Shown: positions 25,447 to 34,650, numbered from the stretch's first letter. The stretch is DNA of 64,000 nucleotides from Flavobacterium gillisiae (GCF_900107635.1 NZ_FNRD01000005.1:124001-188000); one strand, 5' to 3'. Numbers and translations are program-made. Notes: generated by a model not told the origin, from the sequence alone.

Positions 25447-26637
25447 ATGATTTCAAAATATCGAAAACTATTTAATGAGCAATTCACAGAAGAAAAGTAT
25501 CAACACTTAAAAGATGATATCGCTTCTGATTTTGATTATGAACCTACTTTTCGAATTGGGGAAACTCCTTTTTTTATATCTAACGAGCTGAAAGAACAAT
25601 TAATAGAAGGCTGTAATGAAGTTGTATCTTTAATTCAAGAAGATAGCTTTAAGTCATTAACAAATAAAGCATTAGAATTAAACAATAAAGTACCCACTGA
25701 AGATGAGCACACCACTTTTTTGGCGGTCGACTTTGGAATCTGTGAGGAGAACGGAGCTGTAGTTCCTAAACTGATTGAAGTACAAGGATTTCCTTCTTTA
25801 TATAATTATCAGACTAATTTATACGATAAGTTTATAAATCAGTATCCCTTTCTTAACGAGTTGACACCGTTCTTTAACGGTATCAATTCACAAGAATACT
25901 TGAAGATTATAGATGAAGTAATCTGTAACCATCATACCAAGGAAAATGTTATTTTACTCGAAATAGAGCCGGAAAAACAAAACACGAAAATTGATTTTTA
26001 CTATTGTAAAAGAGATATCGGAATACCTATTGTTTGTGTTACGGAAATAATTAAAAAAGGAAGGCAGCTGTTTTATAAAAATGAAAATAACGAAGAGATC
26101 CTAGTAAAGCGTATTTACAACAGAGTCATCTTTGACGAACTTGATTTAAGAACGGATTTGAAACTAGATTTTAGTTTCTCAGATGATCTTGATGTCGAAT
26201 GGGCGGGACATCCTAATTGGTTCTTCAGAATCAGTAAATTTATATTGCCTTTCTTAAAAGGAAAATATTTCATCGAAACGACATTGTTGAGTGAGTTAAC
26301 TGAAATCCCCGAGGATTTAGAAAATTATGTTTTAAAACCTTTATTTTCTTTTTCAGGAACGGGAGTTATTTTTCATGTCAAAAAAGAAGATATTGAAGCA
26401 GTTGTAGAAAAAGAACTTTACATTCTTCAAAAAAAGGTGAATTACATCCCCATCGTACAATCTCCAGATGGTAAGGTAAAAGCGGAAGTTCGCGTACTTT
26501 GCGTTTGGAAAAAAAACGATGCCGCTCCTACTCTATTGTGTAACTTAGTTCGCTTGAGTCGTGGTGAAATGATTGGAGTGAAATTCAATAAAGACAAAGA
26601 CTGGGTGGGTGGAACTATCGGTTTATTTGAAAGGTAA
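25447..26637 (+). CDS. Unrecognised ATP-grasp-like protein, probably circularly permuted
   Basis: This 396-aa protein has no family name I can give with certainty. A candidate metal motif, KLIEVQGFPSLYNYQTNLYD, lies at about residues 113-132. The candidate ATP-binding loop, ENYVLKPLFSFSGTGVIF (near 293-310), lies much later, and KAEVRVLCVW near 346 follows. Metal motif before ATP loop is the order of circularly permuted ATP-grasp enzymes such as glutathionylspermidine synthetase. As last gene of the plus-strand run it would be a further amide-bond-forming enzyme. This is inference from motif order only. Confidence 0.6.
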   Translation: MISKYRKLFNEQFTEEKYQHLKDDIASDFDYEPTFRIGETPFFISNELKEQLIEGCNEVVSLIQEDSFKSLTNKALELNNKVPTEDEHTTFLAVDFGICEENGAVVPKLIEVQGFPSLYNYQTNLYDKFINQYPFLNELTPFFNGINSQEYLKIIDEVICNHHTKENVILLEIEPEKQNTKIDFYYCKRDIGIPIVCVTEIIKKGRQLFYKNENNEEILVKRIYNRVIFDELDLRTDLKLDFSFSDDLDVEWAGHPNWFFRISKFILPFLKGKYFIETTLLSELTEIPEDLENYVLKPLFSFSGTGVIFHVKKEDIEAVVEKELYILQKKVNYIPIVQSPDGKVKAEVRVLCVWKKNDAAPTLLCNLVRLSRGEMIGVKFNKDKDWVGGTIGLFER

Positions 26638-26645
26638 TAATTTAT

Positions 26646-27341
26646 TTATTTCCAAAGTTTTTGAAACAAAACAGGGCAAACTTTCCCCATAGTTGCGGGT
26701 TCGTCTGGATTCCAGCTAAATTTTAGTAAGGGATAGTTTTCGTCATTGGTCACGAAAGTATCGTAGTCAATATAGGAATATAGATCTTCACCCGTGCTGT
26801 TTTTGAACGCATTCATTGCTACGTACCAAAAACCTTCAAATTCGTAGGATTCCTTGCCTTCAACCACTTCATTAATTAAAGCGTCAGGGTTAGATTTTAC
26901 TTTATAAAACACTTCTTTACCTTGAGAAATCAACCAACATCTAAAATATTCAAATCCTCCATCAGAACATCCACCGCTTACAATATAAGCTGCGCACCAT
27001 AATTCTGGATTGTAGCTGTCATAAAGTAGCTGGTCTGTTCGTAAACGAAAGCCTATCATTTCTTGAGGAGTCAACTTTTCAATTGCCGAAACAAGAAAAA
27101 TTTCTTGGTCTTCTTGGTTTGTTGTTTGTTTTAAAGAATTGTCAATTATCGTCCAAAAGCTGTCCTCACTTAGCATTTCACTTGATTTTGGGAGCGTAAT
27201 AGAATCAAGATTAATTCGAACTGCCATTTCAGGATTTTCAATACTACCCAATGACTCTTCTTGATTTTGCGCGTTGTTTTGGCCACAAACAGCTATACTG
27301 AAGAATAGAAATAACGATAGTAATGTAATTGAATTTTTCAT
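26646..27341 (-). CDS. Exported DUF4240 protein
   Basis: This 231-aa protein has a signal peptide, MKNSITLLSLFLFFSIAVCGQ; the frame opens upstream at a TTG (27362), but this ATG gives the clean signal. The mature part has the DUF4240 pattern: SEDSFWTIIDNSLKQT, LTPQEMIGFRLRTDQLLYDSYNPELWCAAYIVSGGCSDGGFEYFRCWLISQG. DUF4240 proteins are usually cytoplasmic; export here is notable. It ends eight bases from the plus-strand operon and 58 bases downstream of the M1 peptidase gene on its own strand. Function unknown. Confidence 0.78.
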   Translation of the reverse strand: MKNSITLLSLFLFFSIAVCGQNNAQNQEESLGSIENPEMAVRINLDSITLPKSSEMLSEDSFWTIIDNSLKQTTNQEDQEIFLVSAIEKLTPQEMIGFRLRTDQLLYDSYNPELWCAAYIVSGGCSDGGFEYFRCWLISQGKEVFYKVKSNPDALINEVVEGKESYEFEGFWYVAMNAFKNSTGEDLYSYIDYDTFVTNDENYPLLKFSWNPDEPATMGKVCPVLFQKLWK

Positions 27342-27399
27342 AAAACAAAAGGAATTTGACAATTTGGCTCTTAATATACCTGTGTAAAATTAACCAATT

Positions 27400-29055
27400 T
27401 TATTCTGTAATATCAAATTCCGCCACATAAAAATTCACATCAATTTTAAGATGTGGATTTTCTACTGTAATGGAATCAGTTCCCCAGTCGGTAGTTGGTT
27501 TAAGCCATTTTTCTTCGCCGTTCAGGGTTACTTTTACTTGCATATTGAAACCTGTGACACAATTAGTCCAGCGAAATCCTAGTTTTTTATCTTTAAAGAA
27601 ATATTCTAAGGTTGGAATTCTAGTGTCTCTTAAATACTGATTAAAAACGGATGATAAATCAACACCAACGGAAGTCGATAAATAATCTTCTATTTGCTTT
27701 GTAGTTACTGTTTGATGATAAAAAGTACTGTTTAAACCTCTTAAAATAGTTCTCCATTTTTCATCGTCATTTACAATTTGACGAATCGTATGCAGCATAT
27801 TAGCCCCTTTATAGTACATATCGCTCGAACCTTCACTGTTTACGTCATAGTGACCAATGATTGGCTTATCGTTTTCAATATTCTTTCGAATTCCTCTAAC
27901 GTATTCATAACCGGCGTCTTTTCCGTAATAATATTCTAGAAAAAGACTTTCAGAATAGTTTGTAAAACTCTCGTGAATCCACATGTCTGCGATATCTTTA
28001 TCGGTGATATTATTGGCAAACCATTCATGTCCTGATTCATGGATAATGATGAAATCAAATTTAAGACCCCAGCCTGTTCCGCTCAAATCCCGTCCTCGAT
28101 ATCCATTTTGAAATCCATTTCCGTAGGTAACTGAACTCTGATGTTCCATTCCAAGATAAGGAGCTTCAACTAGTTTGTAACTGTCTTCATAAAATGGATA
28201 AGGTCCAAACCAATGTTCAAAAGCTTTTAGCATTCGAGGAACATCTTTAAATTGTTCTTTGGCTTTGGCCAAATTGTCTCTCAAAACATAATAGCTGCAA
28301 TCTAAATCGCCTTTTTCCCCTTTGTATTTTTCTGAAAAAGAAACGTAATCCCCAATATTTATGTTTACCCCGTAATTATTGATAGGATTAGAAACATACC
28401 AGTTAAATGTTTTTGTACCGTCTTTTAGTTTTTTAACGCTAAGCAAACGTCCGTTAGAAACGTTGGTCAAATTTCCGGGAACATTTACACTAATCAGCAT
28501 ACTTTCTACTTCATCATACATATGATCTTTATTTGGCCACCATACACTAGCCCCCAATCCCTGACAAGAAGAGGCTATAAATGGCTTGCCATTACTGTCT
28601 TTCTTCCAGGTAATACCTCCGTCCCATGGCGGATTTACGGCCACTTTTGGTTTGCCGCCATAGAAAACGGTAAGTTCTTTTATGGTACCCGGTTTTTGAA
28701 ATGCAACCAATTCAATAAAAAAGGCATTCCCTTCTCTGCTATATTTTAATTCGACGCCATCCTGAATTACTTTATAAATTCCTAAAGGATTTTGCAAATC
28801 AATTTGCATGCGGTTGTATTCTTGTACTACTTGATATTTAATAGTATTAGAACCTGTTATAGTACTGTCTTTAGGATTTACTTTAATATCCAAATGATAA
28901 TACTTCACGTCCCACCACGCTCGTTCTTTAGTAATGCTTCCTCTGAGGCTGTCTTGTTTGGTAAACACCACTTCTGACTTGCCTAAAAGACCTTGAGCAG
29001 TACTACCATTCGAAATAAATACTATGGAACAAATAATAACAAAAAAATTTTTCAT
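27400..29055 (-). CDS. Exported M1-family zinc aminopeptidase
   Basis: This 551-aa protein has a signal peptide (MKNFFVIICSIVFISNGSTAQ). The zinc site is HESGH (339-343) with third ligand Glu362 in HESFTNYSE. The exopeptidase motif GAMEN is replaced by GMEHQ (302-306), a common M1 variant. An N-terminal beta-saddle domain (WDVKYYHLDIKVNPKDSTITGSNTIKY) is present. It would trim N-terminal residues from peptides in the periplasm or outside. It sits in the minus-strand half of the amidoligase island, upstream of DUF4240 and downstream of an ATP-grasp gene. Confidence 0.9.
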   Translation of the reverse strand: MKNFFVIICSIVFISNGSTAQGLLGKSEVVFTKQDSLRGSITKERAWWDVKYYHLDIKVNPKDSTITGSNTIKYQVVQEYNRMQIDLQNPLGIYKVIQDGVELKYSREGNAFFIELVAFQKPGTIKELTVFYGGKPKVAVNPPWDGGITWKKDSNGKPFIASSCQGLGASVWWPNKDHMYDEVESMLISVNVPGNLTNVSNGRLLSVKKLKDGTKTFNWYVSNPINNYGVNINIGDYVSFSEKYKGEKGDLDCSYYVLRDNLAKAKEQFKDVPRMLKAFEHWFGPYPFYEDSYKLVEAPYLGMEHQSSVTYGNGFQNGYRGRDLSGTGWGLKFDFIIIHESGHEWFANNITDKDIADMWIHESFTNYSESLFLEYYYGKDAGYEYVRGIRKNIENDKPIIGHYDVNSEGSSDMYYKGANMLHTIRQIVNDDEKWRTILRGLNSTFYHQTVTTKQIEDYLSTSVGVDLSSVFNQYLRDTRIPTLEYFFKDKKLGFRWTNCVTGFNMQVKVTLNGEEKWLKPTTDWGTDSITVENPHLKIDVNFYVAEFDITE

Positions 29056-29107
29056 GAATGCGGAATCTTTTAATACAATTCTATTTTTCGAATCGGAACT
29101 ATTACTA

Positions 29108-30322
29108 TTAATGTAGTTTTGAGACTGTTTCTTGAGGTACTACCACAGTAAAATCAGCCACTAAGCGATCTACATAATCGTTTAGTAACTCTAAAACTCT
29201 TTCACTTTTATCAGACTGAACCACTAATCCGGCATGGTAATCTAGAGGAACTCTAAAGCAAACTTCAGGATCAGAAAAAGAAGATAGATCAGGATTTTGA
29301 TATTTAGACAAAGTCAATACAATTCCTGCATAGCCTTTTTTTACTTTTGGCAACTTATATTTTTGATCTCTTACCAATGCATCTTCAATGGCGGCCCATT
29401 CTTTCCAAAGATTTATATTTGAAGCAGCTTCGACCATTTCTGCTAGATGCGCTCCGCCTACGCGAGATGATGTTTCTAAAAAGTAAATTTTTCCATCTTC
29501 ATCACTTTTAATAAATTCAGTATGTGCGGCGCCATGTTTTAATCCAAAATCTTTCATGACTTGCTCATTTACCTTTTTTATCGCTTTATCGTCTTCCGAA
29601 TTATAAGGAATATTGGAGCTACGAAAAACGCCACCACCTTGTGATATTTCCATTGGCGTAGCCAAATATTTTGAAGTCAAGCTAAAAATAACTTTTCGTT
29701 CAGAAATCAAACTATCACAATGATATACGGCACCTGGTTTGAACTGTTCCAATAAGTATTTAAAACGGTTGTTTCCCATTTCGTTAATATGAATCCACAG
29801 CGTTTCCTTATCATAAACTTTTATAATACCTGTGGCTGAGGCTTCTGAACGTGGTTTTAAAACCCATGGAGCAGAAACGGTGTCAGCAAAAGTATTGATG
29901 TCATGATCATTAAATAAAGAACAGAAAGCAGGAATAGAAATAGCACAACTCTTCGCTCTCATACGCATTGCCAGTTTATCTCTAAAATAACGTCCCGTAG
30001 TTTGTCCCATACCATCAATACGCAGGTTTTCTCTCAGATAGGTTGCTTTTTCTACATCATAATCATCTAATGCTACAATGGCATCAATTTGATTCGACTT
30101 CATTAAGTTCCCAACACCCAATAATAAATGCTCTAAGTTCCAATCGATATCCTGACCTTGCATATAAAATGTTTCGTCTATAGAATCATGCGGCCATGGT
30201 TTGTCTCTCAGTTTTTCACTGGTTATGAGGTAGACTTTGTTGCCCAGACTTTTTAAATGAATTAAAAAATCGGCTCCCTTGAAATAATTCGAAATACAAA
30301 TGAAGGTTTTAGGATTTTGCAT
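29108..30322 (-). CDS. ATP-grasp ligase, carbamoyl-phosphate-synthetase-like type
   Basis: This 404-aa protein has a pre-ATP-grasp domain (FICISNYFKGADFLIHLKSLG), ATP loop VSAPWVLKPRSEASATGIIKV (about 163-183) and metal site EFIKSDEDGKIYFLETSSRVGGAH (about 275-298). The ExxxRxGG form is that of the biotin carboxylase/carbamoyl-phosphate synthetase branch, which includes L-amino acid ligases. The frame opens at TTG 30340 inside the preceding peptidase gene; ATG 30322 lies four bases past that stop and is preferred. It would make an amide bond, perhaps a dipeptide, that the adjacent peptidases can cleave. Confidence 0.82.
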   Translation of the reverse strand: MQNPKTFICISNYFKGADFLIHLKSLGNKVYLITSEKLRDKPWPHDSIDETFYMQGQDIDWNLEHLLLGVGNLMKSNQIDAIVALDDYDVEKATYLRENLRIDGMGQTTGRYFRDKLAMRMRAKSCAISIPAFCSLFNDHDINTFADTVSAPWVLKPRSEASATGIIKVYDKETLWIHINEMGNNRFKYLLEQFKPGAVYHCDSLISERKVIFSLTSKYLATPMEISQGGGVFRSSNIPYNSEDDKAIKKVNEQVMKDFGLKHGAAHTEFIKSDEDGKIYFLETSSRVGGAHLAEMVEAASNINLWKEWAAIEDALVRDQKYKLPKVKKGYAGIVLTLSKYQNPDLSSFSDPEVCFRVPLDYHAGLVVQSDKSERVLELLNDYVDRLVADFTVVVPQETVSKLH

Positions 30323-30326
30323 AAGC

Positions 30327-31757
30327 TTATAAATTTTCAATGAATTTGGTTAATAAATGTACTCCGTATGCCGTAGCATGTTTGCTTTTTGCAAATTCAT
30401 CGTCGCCAAATGCTACACCAGCGACATCCAAATGTGCCCAAGCAGCATGCTCGTTTGTAAAATATTCTAAAAATTTAGCCGCGCTAATAGCACCAGCTAC
30501 TGGTTTTCCGCTATAATTTTTTACATCTGCAATGTCACTTTCAATGTCTTGTTTGTAGACATCCCAAAGTGGTAATTGCCACAGACGCTCGCCTACTGAA
30601 TCTCCCGCTTCCTGCAGCTTTTTGGAAATAGTTTCATTATTGGTAAACAAAGCACCACATTCGTATCCTAATGTTCCAACACTACTTCCAGTAAGTGTAG
30701 CGATATCAACTATATATTCTGGCTTGTAATTTTTTATAAGATAGGAAATACCATCTGCTAGGACCAAACGACCTTCAGCATCAGTATCAATAATTTCGAT
30801 TGAAGTTCCGTTGTAACTATGAATCACATCACTTGGTAAAAATGCTTTTGCATCGACAGCATTTTCTGCACAAGGGACAATAGCAGTAACTTTTACAGGC
30901 AATTGCAAATCAGCAATCAATTGCATGGCTCCAAACACGGCAGCACCACCAGCCATGTCACACTTCATATGAACCATTCCTGCTGTTTTTATATTCAAAC
31001 CTCCAGTGTCAAAAGTAATTCCTTTACCCACTAGCCCAACATGCTTTAAGTTAGGAACATCTTCTTTTGGGGTATAAGTCATGATAACAAATTGTGGTTC
31101 ATTTTCACTGCCTTTTCCAACCGCTAAAAAAGCACCGAGTCCTTCTATTTGACATGCTTCAAGACCAAGAACATTGACCTCAAATCCGTATTTATCTCCT
31201 TTATCTTGAGCCCAATTTGCTAGATACTTCGGTGTTACCTTATTTGGAGGTAAATCAACCAATTCTAAAGTTTGAAGTTGCGCGCGAGCAATTTTTATCG
31301 CTTTATTGATTGTTGCCGAATAATCTTTAGAAGATAAAATTTCGAGTTCAAAATCAGGATTTAAAAAAGGATGTTCGTCCACTTTTTTGAAATGACCTAA
31401 ATTATAAGTACCTAACAATAGACCAGAAACGGTTGCTTCTACTTGGTCAGTATTGAATTCTTCTGGAACAAATAATGCTACATTTTTTCCAAAAGATTCT
31501 TTTTCCTTAGCGGAAATTCTCCTCGCTATTGTTTTTAATGCCTTGTAATCTATTACTTTACCTAGTCCAATAAATAGATAGGTAATGTTATTATTCTCGG
31601 CTAAATAAGAGGTATCCTTCTTGCCGTAGAAAACTTTAGACGATATTTCTAAACCTTCAAATTGGATTGGAACTATACTTTTTGCATTAGTTTCAAAAAC
31701 GGGTATTAAAACGGTTCCTGAAAAATTCTCTAATTTATCTATTTGCTTCGTTTTCAT
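30327..31757 (-). CDS. Leucyl aminopeptidase family (M17) peptidase
   Basis: This 476-aa cytoplasmic enzyme has the M17 signature IIDTDAEGRLVLADGI and the metal/active-site segments VGKGITFDTGGLNIKTAGMVHMKCDMAGGAAV, with Lys and Asp ligands. The C-terminal catalytic domain is complete; the N-terminal domain is the usual macro-like fold. M17 enzymes cleave N-terminal residues and often Cys-Gly or other dipeptides. Its ATG directly follows the TAA of the upstream esterase gene and an ATP-grasp ligase follows after four bases, so all are one transcript. Confidence 0.92.
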   Translation of the reverse strand: MKTKQIDKLENFSGTVLIPVFETNAKSIVPIQFEGLEISSKVFYGKKDTSYLAENNNITYLFIGLGKVIDYKALKTIARRISAKEKESFGKNVALFVPEEFNTDQVEATVSGLLLGTYNLGHFKKVDEHPFLNPDFELEILSSKDYSATINKAIKIARAQLQTLELVDLPPNKVTPKYLANWAQDKGDKYGFEVNVLGLEACQIEGLGAFLAVGKGSENEPQFVIMTYTPKEDVPNLKHVGLVGKGITFDTGGLNIKTAGMVHMKCDMAGGAAVFGAMQLIADLQLPVKVTAIVPCAENAVDAKAFLPSDVIHSYNGTSIEIIDTDAEGRLVLADGISYLIKNYKPEYIVDIATLTGSSVGTLGYECGALFTNNETISKKLQEAGDSVGERLWQLPLWDVYKQDIESDIADVKNYSGKPVAGAISAAKFLEYFTNEHAAWAHLDVAGVAFGDDEFAKSKHATAYGVHLLTKFIENL

Positions 31758-32894
31758 TTAATTATCTTTTGTGTTAAAAAAAAGCCACTCAATAGCTTTA
31801 GGAAATTCATCACTCCAATAGGTCTCGTTGTGTTTTCCTTCTTTATTGATGCTCAAATTAATTTTCATTTTATCTTTTACAAATTCGTTTGCAATGGCGC
31901 GATCCTTGAATTTTTTTACATGTTCAATCATGGTATCGCTTTCATCTCCACCGGCATATAAATATATTTTGGTGTCTTCTGTCACATCTTCATCCACATT
32001 AATTTTCATATCAGGTTTAACCCAAAGCGACGGAGAAAAAATCATCAATTTACCAAATACTTTCGGGTATCTCAGTCCGCTAAAAATACTGATTAAAGCA
32101 CCCATTGAACTACCACCTATTCCGGTATTAGCACGATCTGTTTTGGTACGGAAATTATTATCTACAAACGGTTTCAACGTTTTGGTTACAAAACGAATGT
32201 ATTTTTTTCCCTGTCCTTTTCCTAATATTGTTTTGCCTACACTATATTCTCTTATTCTATCTTCTTCAGCGTGTTCAATCGCAATTATAATAATCTTTCC
32301 AATTTTATACTCTGACATTACAGCCAGTTTTTTGTCAATTTCCCAATTGCCGTATTCAGCATCCTCATTGAATAAATTTTGAGCATCCTGTAAATACATT
32401 ACGGGATAGCTTTCGTTTGAAGAATCATAATCGTGAGGAAGTAACGCCCATATTTTTCGTGTTCTATTCAGCTGAGGAATCTCAAATTCATCAGAAATAA
32501 GTAAAACTTGAGGCAAATAATTTTGCTTATATGGCAACCAATTTTTTCTCCATCGTGCCACATGGTCCTTTTGTGTTCCTGTATGTTTTTTTGTCGCCCT
32601 ATTTTCAGTACGGTTTCCGTTGCTGTCAATTTCTACTTCACTCCAATCCCCTTTTGTAAATTTATACAACAACGTTTCTGGATAGTCAAAATCATGTGTA
32701 AATTTAAAATGATATAAACCGTTTCCAATTTTTTCCATCATGAAGCGCTTATCCTGCGTCAACCAGTTATTAAAATTTCCCGACATATATACTGGACGTA
32801 AATCATCTTCATCAGTGGTTAATATTATGTGGAGTCCTGTTTTTATGATAGTATTGTTAAGTTCTAAAGTACTGCTTGTATTGTCAAAATTCAT
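31758..32894 (-). CDS. Esterase with N-terminal CBM48/E-set-like domain
   Basis: This 378-aa protein starts with an immunoglobulin-like E-set or CBM48-type module (about 15-105: VYMSGNFNNWLTQDKRFMMEKIGNGLYHFKF). It continues with an alpha/beta hydrolase of the esterase D family: YPVMYLQDAQNLF, GIGGSSMGALISIF (Ser263) and a C-terminal His in EGKHNETYW. This arrangement is that of Fes/IroE-like and related esterases that hydrolyse ester-linked peptides or siderophores. No signal peptide is seen, so it should act in the cytoplasm. It is the first gene of the minus-strand operon. Confidence 0.82.
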   Translation of the reverse strand: MNFDNTSSTLELNNTIIKTGLHIILTTDEDDLRPVYMSGNFNNWLTQDKRFMMEKIGNGLYHFKFTHDFDYPETLLYKFTKGDWSEVEIDSNGNRTENRATKKHTGTQKDHVARWRKNWLPYKQNYLPQVLLISDEFEIPQLNRTRKIWALLPHDYDSSNESYPVMYLQDAQNLFNEDAEYGNWEIDKKLAVMSEYKIGKIIIIAIEHAEEDRIREYSVGKTILGKGQGKKYIRFVTKTLKPFVDNNFRTKTDRANTGIGGSSMGALISIFSGLRYPKVFGKLMIFSPSLWVKPDMKINVDEDVTEDTKIYLYAGGDESDTMIEHVKKFKDRAIANEFVKDKMKINLSINKEGKHNETYWSDEFPKAIEWLFFNTKDN

Positions 32895-32965
32895 AACGTG
32901 TATTGTGGTATTTTATAAAATAATAGTAAATATAGGGGATTGCAACTTGAAATAAAAGAAAAAAG

Positions 32966-33001
32966 AAAACCCAACAGCAAATGAATTTACTGTTGGGTTT
33001 T
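32966..33001 (-). terminator. Terminator region of the histidine operon
   Basis: AAAACCCAACAG (32966-32977) pairs with CTGTTGGGTTTT (32990-33001), and ATT/AAT pairs further in. It lies 30 bases after the hisIE stop on the minus strand and before the esterase operon promoter region. Confidence 0.75.
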
Positions 33002-33030
33002 ATATAGTATAATTAACAAGAAAAAAATCT

Positions 33031-33630
33031 CTATTTCTGGCGACTTTTTAATACGTCAACTACATCATTGATTTTGAATCCTTTCGCCTGAAGCAAAATT
33101 AGGTAATGAAAAAGTAAATCGGCACTTTCACTTAAAAACAAGTCATCGTTATCATCTTTTGCCTCAATAACCACTTCGATTGCTTCTTCACCAACCTTCT
33201 GTGCAATTTTATTGATTCCCAATTTGAATAAAGAAGCCACATAACTCTTTTCAGAATCTGCATTCTCTCTTCGTACTTGAATGGTATCTTCCAGAGTAGA
33301 AATGAAACCGTAATTCGTTTTGTTTTCTGTTGCCCAGCAGGAATCAGTTCCTTTGTGACATGTAGGTCCTTCCGGTTTTACTTGAATTAATAAGGTATCG
33401 TTGTCGCAGTCATTTTTAATGTCAACCAAATTCAAAAAGTTACCGCTTTCCTCGCCTTTCGTCCAAAGTCTTTGTTTAGATCTGCTGTAAAAAGTGACCT
33501 TTTTAGTATCCATTGTCTTTTGATACGCTTCTGCATTCATATAACCCAACATTAAAACAGCGTTAGTTTCGCTATCTTGAATTATGGCAGGAATTAATCC
33601 GTCTGTATTTTTCGAAAAATCTATGTTCAT
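33031..33630 (-). CDS. hisIE: Bifunctional phosphoribosyl-AMP cyclohydrolase / phosphoribosyl-ATP pyrophosphatase
   Basis: This 199-aa fusion catalyses steps 2 and 3 of histidine synthesis. The N-terminal HisI domain shows GYMNAEAYQKTMDTKKVTFYSRSKQRLWTKGE and the zinc motif DCDNDTLLIQV...CHKG..SCW. The C-terminal HisE domain (from about residue 110) shows YVASLFKLGINKIAQKVGEEAIEVVIEAKDD and SESADLLFHYLILL. The HisI-HisE fusion is usual in Bacteroidota. It is the last gene of the operon, 49 bases after hisF, with a palindrome in the spacer. Confidence 0.95.
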   Translation of the reverse strand: MNIDFSKNTDGLIPAIIQDSETNAVLMLGYMNAEAYQKTMDTKKVTFYSRSKQRLWTKGEESGNFLNLVDIKNDCDNDTLLIQVKPEGPTCHKGTDSCWATENKTNYGFISTLEDTIQVRRENADSEKSYVASLFKLGINKIAQKVGEEAIEVVIEAKDDNDDLFLSESADLLFHYLILLQAKGFKINDVVDVLKSRQK

Positions 33631-33647
33631 TTTTATTTAGGATTTAG

Positions 33648-33665
33648 TCCCGATAGCTATCGGGA
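33648..33665. repeat. Perfect 18-bp palindrome flanked by 11-bp direct repeats
   Basis: TCCCGATAGCTATCGGGA lies between hisF and hisIE. The sequence ATTTAGGATTT occurs on both sides (33635-33645 and 33670-33680), like a target-site duplication. The half CCCGATAGC also begins the left REP of the RAYT element in this window. Confidence 0.65.
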
Positions 33666-33679
33666 TTCGATTTAGGATT

Positions 33680-34435
33680 TTAAAGCCTAACTTCGATATT
33701 GCTGTTTTTAAGTTCTTTTTTTAATGTTTTGATTTCGATTTCTTTAAAGTGAAATACGCTTGCCGCCAGTGCTGCGTCTGCTTTTCCATCTTTAAAAGTA
33801 TCTACAAAATGGTGAATGTTCCCAGCACCACCCGAAGCAATTATTGGAATATTGACTAAACTTGAAAGTTTGGCTAAAGCTTCATTTGCAAAACCATTTT
33901 TCGTTCCATCATTATCCATTGAGGTAAACAAAATTTCTCCTGCTCCGCGTTGTTCTACTTCTTTTGCCCAATCAAATAAGTTTAATTCCGTTGGTACTTT
34001 TCCCCCTACCAAATGAACAACCCATCGACCTTCAATCTGCTTGGCATCTATTGCAACAACGACACATTGACTTCCAAATTTCTGTGCCAAGTCATTAATC
34101 AGCTGAGGATTTTTTACTGCCGAGGAATTTATAGATACTTTATCTGCTCCATTTTGAAGCAAAATCTCTACGTCCTCCACGGATGAAATTCCGCCACCTA
34201 CCGTAAATGGAATATTAATCGTAGAAGCCACCTTTCGAACTAAATCAACCAAGGTTTTTCTTCTTTCTTCTGTCGCAGAAATATCTAAAAACACTAATTC
34301 ATCGGCACCTTCATTTGAATAGATCTTCGCTAATTCTACCGGATCACCAGCATCACGCAAATCTACAAAATTTACACCTTTAACGGTACGTCCATTTTTT
34401 ATATCTAAACAGGGTATTATTCTTTTTGTAAGCAT
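33680..34435 (-). CDS. hisF: Imidazole glycerol phosphate synthase, cyclase subunit
   Basis: This 251-aa (beta/alpha)8 barrel joins PRFAR with ammonia from HisH to give imidazole glycerol phosphate and AICAR. It opens [19 protein letters not shown] with catalytic Asp in CLD, and shows [35 protein letters not shown] and [11 protein letters not shown]. Catalytic Asp residues 11 and about 131 are in place. Length is typical. It partners with HisH, encoded three genes upstream. Confidence 0.96.
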   Translation of the reverse strand: MLTKRIIPCLDIKNGRTVKGVNFVDLRDAGDPVELAKIYSNEGADELVFLDISATEERRKTLVDLVRKVASTINIPFTVGGGISSVEDVEILLQNGADKVSINSSAVKNPQLINDLAQKFGSQCVVVAIDAKQIEGRWVVHLVGGKVPTELNLFDWAKEVEQRGAGEILFTSMDNDGTKNGFANEALAKLSSLVNIPIIASGGAGNIHHFVDTFKDGKADAALAASVFHFKEIEIKTLKKELKNSNIEVRL

Positions 34436-34500
34436 GTCATTTTTTGTTACGCAGAGTTTCGCAGAGTTTCCATAGAGATACGCAAAACTTTTGTGAAGCT

Positions 34501-34650
34501 ATGTGTTCTCATTGTGTCACTTTGCCGAATACTCTATGGCATTATACATTCATTTAATTGTTATTCCACATAGCTTATCGAAGTTTGCACACAGACAAAC
34601 AAAAATCTCGGTGAATCTTCGTGTTTCCTTTGTGTCTCTTTGCGAAATAC
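34501..34650. repeat. Diverged direct repeats in the hisA-hisF spacer
   Basis: The 215-base spacer holds two related blocks. GTGTCACTTTGCCGAATAC near 34515 matches GTGTCTCTTTGCGAAATAC near 34632, each preceded by a GTGTT/TTCT-rich stretch. GCAGAGTTTCGCAGAGTTTC at 34451-34470 is a short tandem repeat. This is the GCAAAGwGACACA type of sequence that I associate with Flavobacterium intergenic repeats. Confidence 0.5.
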
